A DNA stretch of 22,215 nt, from the NCBI GenBank assembly GCA_005879255.1, contig VBKY01000103.1, forward strand, positions 1-22,215. The letters run 5' to 3'. Below, in pieces: positions 14,311-21,537 of this stretch (positions within the stretch are counted from its first letter, which is position 1; the number at the start of each line of letters is the position of its first letter). The notes under the pieces were generated by a model. That model was not told the DNA's origin, did not search any database, and was given only the letters and a program-made list of their open reading frames with translations. A program made the translations under genes and the position numbers. Source of the stretch: Deltaproteobacteria bacterium. Lineage in GTDB: Bacteria; Desulfobacterota_B; Binatia; UBA9968.

Positions 14311-15275
14311 GCTATGTCGAAATTCTCGACGCCAAAGGCAATGTTACGGAACGGGTTCGCATTGATTCTTTTCCCGTCCAAGTGGGCCGTGCCTATGGCA
14401 ATCACGTGGTCGTTAACGATCCTTACGTTTGTCCGGTGCATCTCGCCATCGAATCTGATGAAAGTGGCAGGTTATTCGCGCGCGACTTAGAGAGTGTCAA
14501 CGGGCTGCGCCGTGGGGTCGATGGCGACCGTGTTTCAGTTTTGGAGCTGCATTCCGGCGCGCCATTTCGAATCGGTCGCACGCTGCTGCGCTTTTGTAAC
14601 GTCGACCATACGTTGGCGCCGACACTGATCGATCGCCAGACTCAAGCATCATGGCTGGCGTCATCCTATGCGGCGCCCATCGCCGGTCTGATTATTTTGT
14701 TGCTGCTTTGCTTGGATTCCTTTCTTGGTAGCGTCGAGCGGGTGACCGTGGCCAAAGTCGTTAGCGAACCGTTAATGACTCTGTCCATGCTGCTTGGCTG
14801 GGCCGGTTTATGGGCGCTGGCGAGCCGGATCGTCGTGAGCCGCTTTCACTTCGCGGAGCATGTCGCGATCGCCTGCGCCGCCATCTTCGGATTTCTCGTC
14901 CTCAGTACCTTGTCCGAGTGGCTTGAATTTTTCTTTCCTATTATTCCGGCGCTGTGGATGGCTGGATTTTTAGGTTCGGGAGTTATCCTTGCCGGACTGG
15001 TTTATGGTCATCTCAGTAGGGCCTCGGCCATGCGAAGGCGTTCGCGCCTATGGGCAGCACTCTTGGTCAGCGGGGCGGCGATTGGCCTGAGCCTCATCAT
15101 TGACTTCGCTAATCGTAGCAAGTTCTCAAACGTCATGGAGTATACCGGCATCGTAAAACCAATCGATGCGGCCTGGCTGCCTTCAACCTCCGTCAATCAA
15201 TTCATGGAAAACACTGAGAAACTCAAAAAAGAGCTGGACCTGCTGGCGCAAAAAGCAAGATCGACACAGCCTTAA
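14298..15275 (+). CDS. FHA-domain polytopic membrane protein
   Basis: This encodes 325 residues. Residues 25-100 form an FHA phosphothreonine-binding domain: VGRAYGNHVVVND with Gly30-Arg31, then CPVHLAIE where the usual Ser-x-x-His has Cys45 in the Ser place, and SVNGLRRG with Asn68-Gly69. Five hydrophobic segments follow at about 122-143, 158-180, 187-206, 214-237 and 251-270, then a C-terminal helix with an ELDLLAQKA heptad-like pattern. The FHA domain should be cytoplasmic. The start overlaps the protease stop by 13 bases (ATG at 14298, TAG at 14308-14310), a sign of translational coupling and of joint function. No kinase gene is in the window. Confidence 0.88.
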   Translation: MAPLGYVEILDAKGNVTERVRIDSFPVQVGRAYGNHVVVNDPYVCPVHLAIESDESGRLFARDLESVNGLRRGVDGDRVSVLELHSGAPFRIGRTLLRFCNVDHTLAPTLIDRQTQASWLASSYAAPIAGLIILLLLCLDSFLGSVERVTVAKVVSEPLMTLSMLLGWAGLWALASRIVVSRFHFAEHVAIACAAIFGFLVLSTLSEWLEFFFPIIPALWMAGFLGSGVILAGLVYGHLSRASAMRRRSRLWAALLVSGAAIGLSLIIDFANRSKFSNVMEYTGIVKPIDAAWLPSTSVNQFMENTEKLKKELDLLAQKARSTQP

Positions 15276-15387
15276 GCGTGTTGTGGGGATCGATTCCATT
15301 AGGCATGTTTGACTTAGGCGGAGTCGCTGGCTAGTGTACCGAAAGTTTTCCGCGGATCAAAGTTCCACGCTTCAATTATTCAAACAC

Positions 15388-15428
15388 GAAGAAGACGAAA
15401 GAAGACGAAGAAGAAGACGAAGAAGAGG
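15388..15428. repeat. GAAGAAGAC-type purine repeat before the second LLM gene
   Basis: A tract of about 41 bases is built from GAA/GAC triplets, with the unit AGAAGACGAA recurring. It ends with AGAAGAGG, which lies 5 bases before the ATG at 15433 and can serve as ribosome binding site. Slippage in such a tract could vary initiation efficiency. Confidence 0.7.
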
Positions 15429-15432
15429 ATAA

Positions 15433-16437
15433 ATGATGATCTATGACCTTGAGATAAACTCGGCGGCGCACTATCCGGCGGCGGATGTGCCGGGCCTGAT
15501 CGAGCTGGCCGAACAGGTGGGATTCGGCGCATTTTGGAAAGGCGAGTCCAACAGCACGGACCCGATGGTCATGCTTTCGGCGGTGGCGAGCCGGACAAAA
15601 ACCATCAAGCTCGGGACGGCGATCTACCATATCTACGGACGCAGCCCGGTGACGCTGGGAATTCAGTCCGCGACGCTGCAAGATCTTTCTGGCGGGCGCT
15701 TGCTGCTGGGACTTGGTGTGGCAAACAAGGCCATCGCCGGTTGGCATGGCGGCGTGTTCGATCGGCCATTGAAGCGCGCGCGTGAGTATATTGAGATTGT
15801 CCGCAAGGTGGCCGCCGGCGAGCGCGTCGAGTACGACGGCGAGATTTATCAAACCGGCAAGCGTTTTCAGCTCTCTTGGAAACCGAGCCATCCAAACCTG
15901 CCAGTTTATCTCGCCGGCTTGGGGCCGCAGATGACGAAACTCGTCGGCAAGATTTCCGACGGGGTGTTCATCAATATGGCCACGCCTGCAAAAGTAAAGG
16001 AGATCGCCGCGCGGGTGCGCGAAGGCGCGATCGAGGCGGGTCGCGATCCCGGCAAGATCGAGATCATTGCCAAGTCGCGCGTATCTTTAAACCCTGACAA
16101 GAATCTTGCCCGTGCCAAACTGCGTCAAGTGCTGACCTTCTACAATATCGCCGATCACTATAGTGACATGCTGCGCGGCATGGGCTTCGAGCAAGAAGTG
16201 AATGCCATCCACGAAGCGTTTCAAAAGGGCGGTTTCAAAGCGGCGATGGGCGCGCTTACCGACGAATACATGGACAAACTGCCGGTCGTGCCCGCGAGTG
16301 ATATTCGAGAGATCAAAGAAAAAATGACAGCGTTCGAAGAAGCGGGCGTCACCCGGATGGTTATTCCCTACGTCCCGGTAACCGAGCCGGTTGTGGAAGA
16401 CGCGCGTCGATTCCTGGAAGCGTGGGAACGCGCGTAG
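15433..16437 (+). CDS. LLM-class oxidoreductase, F420-type-like
   Basis: This encodes 334 residues of the luciferase-like superfamily, closer in style to F420-dependent methylene-tetrahydromethanopterin reductase-like members than the gene at 1371-2504. Visible segments are IELAEQVGFGAFWKGES near 24-40, TKTIKLGTAIYHIYGRSP, the TLQDLSGGRLLLGLGVANKA segment near 83-102, and LPVYLAGLGPQMTKLVGKIS near 156-175. The cofactor (F420 or FMN) cannot be decided. The purine tract upstream supplies the ribosome binding site. It is followed by the DUF6282-like amidohydrolase after a repeat-rich gap of 156 bases, probably in one transcript. Confidence 0.9.
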   Translation: MMIYDLEINSAAHYPAADVPGLIELAEQVGFGAFWKGESNSTDPMVMLSAVASRTKTIKLGTAIYHIYGRSPVTLGIQSATLQDLSGGRLLLGLGVANKAIAGWHGGVFDRPLKRAREYIEIVRKVAAGERVEYDGEIYQTGKRFQLSWKPSHPNLPVYLAGLGPQMTKLVGKISDGVFINMATPAKVKEIAARVREGAIEAGRDPGKIEIIAKSRVSLNPDKNLARAKLRQVLTFYNIADHYSDMLRGMGFEQEVNAIHEAFQKGGFKAAMGALTDEYMDKLPVVPASDIREIKEKMTAFEEAGVTRMVIPYVPVTEPVVEDARRFLEAWERA

Positions 16438-16445
16438 CACGCCTA

Positions 16446-16580
16446 GTTCAAGGTTTAACGTTCAAGGTTCCAAGTCAGACAACCGGAGACCGTTGAACAT
16501 TGAAACGACCGTAGTGTTGGAGCGAATCCGAACTAAACTTTGAACTTTGAACATGGACCTTTGAACTGAAAACGACCGAA
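16446..16580. repeat. Intergenic short direct and inverted repeats
   Basis: GTTCAAGGTT occurs at 16446-16455 and 16460-16469. AACTTTGAAC occurs in two overlapping copies at 16536-16545 and 16543-16552 and is nearly the inverse of the first unit. GAACATTGAAACGACCG near 16495 is echoed by GAACTGAAAACGACCG near 16563. The region resembles a low-grade palindromic spacer of the kind seen at 2575 and 4585, and its function is unknown. Confidence 0.6.
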
Positions 16581-16593
16581 GGGAGATCTTTTC

Positions 16594-17613
16594 ATGTGTG
16601 ATTTTGCCGCAGATGCGAAGGCCGCGGAGGAATTGATGGTGGGGCGAACCTTGAGCGTGGCGCGCGTACGCGAGCTCAACGCCAAGGATTACTTTTATCA
16701 GATGCTGAAGGACAACCCGGAGATGCTTAAGATCTATCCGGGAATCGAGAACGAGCTGCTCAAAGGAGCGATCGACTGTCATATCCACGCCTACCCGGAC
16801 TTTGTTCACCGCTCGCAGGATATGATTCAGATCGCCATCGAGGCGTCCAAGTGCGGCATGCGGGCGATTGCGTTCAAGGACCATTGGAACCTGAGCGCGA
16901 CCTCGGCGTACCTCGCGCAACGTCATATCGACGACATGATTGCGCGAGGCGAGCTGACCAACCGCGTCGAAGTCTATGGCGGCGCCGGCACCTGTCTCGG
17001 TATGAGGCCGGAGTATATCCGCGTGGGGCTTCAGTACCCCAACTTCAAGATGATTTGGTTTCCGACGTTTACTTCTTACGGATTCTGGCGTGGTGCGGGT
17101 CATCCGGAGCATGAAGGTGTGCGCCTTTGCGGCGAGGACGCGAAGGTGCTACCGGAAGTGAAAGCGATCATGGAAATGGCGGCGGAGAAGAAGGTCGGTA
17201 TCGGCTTCGGCCACACGGATTTTCAGGAGTTGTTGCCTTTGGCAAAACTCGCGAAAGAAATCGGTGTCCGGGCGACGCTGGATCATCCGCTCTTGGAGTT
17301 GAACAAGCTCTTGCTCGACGAGATGAAGCAGCTGAGGGATCTCGGTGTTTACGTGGGCACTTATTGCCAACCCATGATTCCAAGCTTGTATCAGCCCGTT
17401 GCCGATCCAATGGAAACCATTCGGACGATCAAAGAAATCGGTCCCGACCGCTGCATCATCGGCAGCGACTTCGGCCAAGTGCTGCACATGGACGCCGTCG
17501 ACGGCATGCGCGTTTTCATCCGCGCGCTGTTGGGATTCGGCATCAAGCCGGAAGAAATTAAGGTGATGTTACAGGATAATCCGGCGAAACTGATGTGGTT
17601 GGAAGAGAAATAG
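16594..17613 (+). CDS. DUF6282-like amidohydrolase
   Basis: This encodes 339 residues of the metal-dependent hydrolase (amidohydrolase) superfamily, resembling the DUF6282 group. Visible metal positions are His63 and His65 (IDCHIHAYPD), Lys95 and His97 (AFKDHWN), His207 (GFGHTDF), His231 (LDHPLL) and Asp292 (IGSDFGQ). The N-terminal 55 residues are helical and precede the barrel. AGGGAG lies about 10 bases before ATG 16594. The last 103 residues have a second, damaged copy at 19847-20155, fused behind an MFS fragment. The substrate is unknown. Position after an LLM oxidoreductase suggests the two act in one pathway. Confidence 0.88.
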   Translation: MCDFAADAKAAEELMVGRTLSVARVRELNAKDYFYQMLKDNPEMLKIYPGIENELLKGAIDCHIHAYPDFVHRSQDMIQIAIEASKCGMRAIAFKDHWNLSATSAYLAQRHIDDMIARGELTNRVEVYGGAGTCLGMRPEYIRVGLQYPNFKMIWFPTFTSYGFWRGAGHPEHEGVRLCGEDAKVLPEVKAIMEMAAEKKVGIGFGHTDFQELLPLAKLAKEIGVRATLDHPLLELNKLLLDEMKQLRDLGVYVGTYCQPMIPSLYQPVADPMETIRTIKEIGPDRCIIGSDFGQVLHMDAVDGMRVFIRALLGFGIKPEEIKVMLQDNPAKLMWLEEK

Positions 17614-17684
17614 GCGAGAAGGGAAAGGCAACAAGCAAAATCGGAGATTGACCACAAAGAACGCAAACACGCAAAAAGGGAAGG

Positions 17685-17700
17685 CAAGGCCCGTGCCTTG
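17685..17700. terminator. Possible hairpin between convergent genes
   Basis: CAAGGC (17685-17690) and GCCTTG (17695-17700) form a 6-bp stem with a CCGT loop, between the ends of the plus-strand amidohydrolase and the minus-strand acyltransferase. There is only a short T-rich stretch after it, so the terminator call is weak. Confidence 0.3.
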
Positions 17701-17769
17701 GTCTTTCATCAGCCAACCGAAGTAATCGGCGGGTTTTGCTGCGCTCAACTAGCCTACGTTCTAAAGCGG

Positions 17770-18627
17770 TTAAAAACGCCAAGCAGCGGCGGGCGATATC
17801 AAGAATGGCGCTTCGATTCGCTCATCTCTGTCGCCGTGGTCTTTCGGGTTCGACCACAGGCTGACGGGTCGGCGCTCACCACCGCAAGCCGCTAGCGGCA
17901 ACGCCTCTGAGCTATCTTCTAGTTCGGAGAAACGGCCGTACGCGGTCGGACGACAGAAGGATTTATAAAGCTCCGGTGACCGGACGCGCATGGCCTGGTA
18001 GCCAGTTTTGAAATTGTGCATGTAAGGACGGCGCCATCCGCGGTGCAGACAGGGGGAGCCCACCGGTTCAATCTCCATTCCTAACCGCCGCAATATTCTC
18101 GCCAGTGGATCACTGATTAGAAACAAACAATAAATTATTTCATGCGTGAGAGCATACTGCCGAACCGCCCGGATCAAACCCACGGTAATCCAAGAGGTCT
18201 GCAATGCGTGGCTGTTGTGGTGGCAAGAAGCGGCTCGATCTGCTTGCGGGCCTCTTAGAGTGCTCGACGCAGGATGCGAGTCCTGAGTTGGTGGAAGCAA
18301 GGTGCACAAACGGGAGGCTTCCGCCACTTTTGTCCGATTTACGCCGGCAAAATTTTCCAGGTCGACCGAGGAAATTCTGCTGACCGGAAGCTTTTGCACA
18401 GGGGCCACGATCAAGCGCATGGCGCCCAACCACTCACCCGTTACGCGGGACCTAACGATGAAATGCGCCGATGCATCATCGTATTCATCTTGTTCCAGAG
18501 AATTAGGATAACAGGACGGGTCTTCAAATTTTTCTCGCAGGCAATAGACTCTATATCGCAGGTTATAATGGATGCTTTTCCCTGCATCAGTGTCGGCTAA
18601 ATAGAAGTCATATTCCTGCTCAAGCAT
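17770..18627 (-). CDS. LuxI/FeeM-like acyltransferase (PEP-CTERM-associated type)
   Basis: This encodes 285 residues of the GNAT-related autoinducer synthase fold, resembling the PEP-CTERM/exosortase-associated acyltransferases (TIGR03694) and N-acyl amino acid synthases. Signature residues recall LuxI: Arg24/Arg26 in LRYRVYCLREKFE, acidic EQDEYDD near 45-51, and Arg71 in WLGAMRLI. A helical ITVGLIRAVRQYALTHEI region near 147-164 and an LFLISDPLARILRRLGMEIE core follow. Such enzymes join an acyl chain from ACP or CoA to a small acceptor. There is no LuxR-type regulator, exosortase or PEP-CTERM substrate in the window. The last 50 residues (LAACGGERRP onward) look unconserved. The start at ATG 18627 has GAGG about 10 bases upstream. 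Confidence 0.85.
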   Translation of the reverse strand: MLEQEYDFYLADTDAGKSIHYNLRYRVYCLREKFEDPSCYPNSLEQDEYDDASAHFIVRSRVTGEWLGAMRLIVAPVQKLPVSRISSVDLENFAGVNRTKVAEASRLCTLLPPTQDSHPASSTLRGPQADRAASCHHNSHALQTSWITVGLIRAVRQYALTHEIIYCLFLISDPLARILRRLGMEIEPVGSPCLHRGWRRPYMHNFKTGYQAMRVRSPELYKSFCRPTAYGRFSELEDSSEALPLAACGGERRPVSLWSNPKDHGDRDERIEAPFLISPAAAWRF

Positions 18628-19408
18628 GTACGCGGTCCTCGCCTTTCAAGGAGTTGTGAACCCCATGGTTGGATAATGCGGCGAAAGTTTTCCACTCTGA
18701 AGAGTATAGTTTCTTGGCGGATGAACGTTTCGACGACAGCCAGAAAAAAAATTTCTGAAGCTCGGGCACTGGTGATTGATGCAGCGAACGAAGCGAGATT
18801 TGTGCCAAACATTTATTTACGTCACCAAGGCCGCTCAGAAACGCGTGCGCGCTAAGTGTTTTTGCATATACCCCACATACCCAGCGATGCGCCAGCGTGC
18901 AATTGATGCGACATGCTGCTCGCCGAACACGATCGGCACAGCCAATTGTTGACGAGAATCTCAAATGCCGAACCTTAGGGAGTCAATTGGACTGAGAGCA
19001 GCACACCGCAGCCGGGAGTTTGCTAAATCAACTGTCAAAATACTTCAGCCAAGAACTAGATCGGCAGGGTCGGAGTATCCGTTCAGCCACACGTCCATGA
19101 CCCAAGGCAGAACTAACACATGTGAAAGCTGCCCGGCAAGTTTTTTTTCGTTAAAAAACTATTACGATGCCGACATTGACAACGCGGACCAGCATCGCGC
19201 CGCATATTCACTTTTTGGGACCCCATTTTATTTATGAAATGGTTCGGCTTGCCGCGTAATTAAACGCAATTGCGCGGACGCCATGACTGGTCGACCGGAG
19301 ACCGGGCGCTCTAACAATGCCTTGCATATTGATGCGTTCTCTTTCTTGCATGCAGAAATTAAGTTAACCTGCGCCCACTCTGCCGACCGCAATCTGAATT
19401 ATACTTGA
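18628..19408. other. 781-base region without a recognisable gene
   Basis: It holds only short unconvincing frames on both strands. It looks more AT-rich than the neighbours. Two small AT structures are visible: AGTTTTTT/AAAAAACT at 19139-19160 with a TTCGTT loop, and CCATTT/AAATGG near 19220-19242. The promoter of the acyltransferase should lie at its left end and the start region of the MFS remnant at its right end. Acquired DNA or decayed coding sequence are both possible. Confidence 0.55.
19139..19160. repeat. AT-rich hairpin
   Basis: AGTTTTTT (19139-19146) and AAAAAACT (19153-19160) pair perfectly over 8 bp with a TTCGTT loop. It lies in the gene-free region. It is too AT-rich to be a strong intrinsic terminator. 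Confidence 0.45.
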
Positions 19409-20161
19409 ATGGATCGTAAGTGGTGGCTCGTCATTGCCGGTTGTATTACCCACGCGGTGAATACCGGTTTCAGCTACTTCGGAATGGGCGCGTTTTTTCC
19501 GTCATTTGAGCGAGAGTTTGGCTGGAGCCGCACAGGGATCTCCAGAGCATTTTCGCTGGCGCGGATCGAGTTCGGGCTTTTAGGTCCGGTCGAAGGCTAT
19601 CTGACCGACCGGGTCGGCGCCGTCGGATGCATTTTATCGGTCTCGTTATTTGCACGTTGGGATTTTTGGCCCTTAGCCGCGTCGATTCCTTGCCGATGCT
19701 CTATGTTGTGATTGTGCTCGACATCGTGCTCGGTTCCAGTCTCGATTATAACATGCTCATCAGCGTGCTGATCGCAAAAGTCTTCCGAGAGCGAAGAAGT
19801 CTGGCTTTTCGCATGGGGGGGAATCTCCCGGGCAACAAGTCTGTGCTCGATGAAATGAAACAGCTGCGCGATCTGGGCGTTTACGTCGGCACCTACTGCC
19901 AGCCGATCGTTCCGAGCTTGTATCAGCCCGGTCACCGACCCAATGGAAACGATTCGCACTATCAAGGAAATCGGTCCGGACCGCTGCATCATTGGCAGCG
20001 ACTTCGGCCAGGTGCTGCACATGGACGCCATCGACGGGATGCGCGTTTTTATCCGGGCGCCGTTAGGGTTCGGCATAAAGCCGGACGAAGTCAAGGTCAT
20101 GTTGCAGGACAACCCGGCGAAAATTAATGTGGTTGGATTAGAAGAAGGCAATAGACATTAG
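19409..20161 (+). pseudogene. Broken mosaic: MFS transporter head joined to amidohydrolase tail
   Basis: The frame from 19409 reads the start of an MFS transporter of the oxalate/formate-antiporter style (WWLVIAGCITHAVNTGF, REFGWSRTGISRAFSLAR, GPVEGYLTDRVG). Near 19620-19627 one base is missing and the protein continues in the next frame (HFIGLVICTLGFLALSRV, IVLDIVLGSS, VFRERRSLAF). At about 19812-19846 it changes to the C-terminal part of a DUF6282-like amidohydrolase (LDEMKQLRDLGVYVGTYCQP). An extra base near 19930 shifts frame again and the tail resumes at 19943 (METIRTIKEIGPDR). A third shift near 20122 alters the end. Only about four of twelve membrane helices and the last third of the hydrolase remain, so neither product can work. 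Confidence 0.85.
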
Positions 20162-20190
20162 GCAGCAGGGCATTAGTTGGGTCGCAGCGC

Positions 20191-21354
20191 TTAATGCCAG
20201 AGCTGCTTCGTTGCCAGGAGAGCGCCTTCGGCCATCGCTTGGAACTTTGCCCATACGACCTTTGGGTGGACTTCGGGGTTGTAAGTTGCCTGAGACGAAA
20301 AGCCGCAATCGCTTCCTGCGATCACGTTTTCCCGGCCGACAAGTTTGGCGTAACGCGTGATGCGCTCGGCGACCAGCTCGGGGTGCTCGACGATGTTGCT
20401 CGCGTGGGTGATCACGCCAGGGATGAGCACTTTGCCTTCTGGCAGCTTCACGGTTTCCCAAACGTGATATTCGTGCTCGTGCCGCGCGTTGGCGGCCTCG
20501 AACGCGTAGGCGCCGGCGTTCACTTTCAAGATGAGGTCCACGATGTCTTTCAGCGGTGCGTCGTGCACACGCGGACCTTCGTTGATGCCGTAGCAAGTGT
20601 GGAAGCGGATCTTTTCCGCCGGGATGCCGCGAAGGGCGTGATTGAGCGCGTCGATAGATCGCTCAGCAATCTTGCGTCGCTCGGAGAAACTCAAGGACGG
20701 ATCTTGGCTGTGCACTTCCGTCAGCCATGGATCGTCGATCTGAAGAATAAATCCCGCATCGACGATCGCTTGGTATTCTTCCCTTAATGCTTCGCCGACT
20801 GCCCGCAAAAACTCTTCGTCACTGCGATAAAACTCATTCGTTCCGACTCCGCTCGGCGCTACGGCGGGCATAAAGGCTTCCTCGGCCTTCAAACCGCCGA
20901 GCGCCGCTTTGAGATTCTCAATATCTTTCCGGATCGCTTCTTGCCCGCGATAGCTCACCGGTCCCGTGCATACCATCGGCGTGCGCGGCGCGATGCTGCC
21001 GCCCATCATGCGCCGGCTGAAATAATTTTCGTAGTACTCCGGGAAGGCAGCCACTTCAGCGGCCCACTGCTTCCAACCACCAGCTTGCGGCGCTTTCGCT
21101 TCGAAGCCGGCAAGCCGTTCGCGCACATATGCAAAGAACCCAGGCTTCCCTTGCTCGCCGTCAGTGACAACGTCGATGCCGTTCTCGATCTGGTTGCGGA
21201 CAATCTCTGCCACCGCGCTTTGAACCCGTGAAGCGTACGCGTTTTTGTCATACGGCTCGCCGTTGACTTTCGCTTTCATCAGATCGAGCAGGTCTTTCGG
21301 TCGAGCCAAACTGCCGCAGTGGGTTGTGAGAATGCGATCGGTGCTATGTTTCAT
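20191..21354 (-). CDS. MetE-family zinc methyltransferase-like protein
   Basis: This encodes 387 residues, the length of the C-terminal catalytic half of cobalamin-independent methionine synthase, without the N-terminal barrel. The zinc ligands are all present: His252 and Cys254 (RFHTCYG), Glu286 (AFEAAN) and Cys350 (AGSDCGF). An N-terminal THCGSLARP motif (11-19) is typical of the single-domain group, as is DGEQGKPGFF (65-74). This group includes methyl or alkyl transfer enzymes other than methionine synthase, for example epoxyalkane:coenzyme M transferase relatives, so the substrate is open. GGGAG stands 9 bases before ATG 21354. There is no neighbour in the same operon that names the pathway; the downstream gene on the strand is the broken mosaic, in the opposite orientation. 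Confidence 0.88.
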   Translation of the reverse strand: MKHSTDRILTTHCGSLARPKDLLDLMKAKVNGEPYDKNAYASRVQSAVAEIVRNQIENGIDVVTDGEQGKPGFFAYVRERLAGFEAKAPQAGGWKQWAAEVAAFPEYYENYFSRRMMGGSIAPRTPMVCTGPVSYRGQEAIRKDIENLKAALGGLKAEEAFMPAVAPSGVGTNEFYRSDEEFLRAVGEALREEYQAIVDAGFILQIDDPWLTEVHSQDPSLSFSERRKIAERSIDALNHALRGIPAEKIRFHTCYGINEGPRVHDAPLKDIVDLILKVNAGAYAFEAANARHEHEYHVWETVKLPEGKVLIPGVITHASNIVEHPELVAERITRYAKLVGRENVIAGSDCGFSSQATYNPEVHPKVVWAKFQAMAEGALLATKQLWH

Positions 21355-21537
21355 GAGAAAGTCTCCCTTCGGGTCTTAGGCGAGCGTTGGAAAGAATAGT
21401 TGGTTTCGTTGACGAGCCTTTCTGTCTCTACGAGATCGTTTAGATATCCTGGCACGACCTCAATTCGCCGAGATTCAGCCGAAGCATCTAAACTTAATAC
21501 GCGACCGTGATACCGAGTCCTGAGCAGTGTCGCGGCG
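21355..21537. other. Short intergenic region
   Basis: No gene or clear regulatory signal is seen between the MetE-family gene and the end of the upstream binding-protein gene. It must hold the MetE-family leader; only the GGGAG ribosome binding site is visible. Confidence 0.5.

Noticed and set aside
15388..15428. CRISPR-like or coding origin for the GAA/GAC tract
   Set aside because: There are no spacers between repeat units and no flanking cas genes; it is simple sequence.
18620..18964. A 114-codon minus-strand frame upstream of the acyltransferase
   Set aside because: No domain, no good ribosome binding site and overlap with the acyltransferase start; probably chance.
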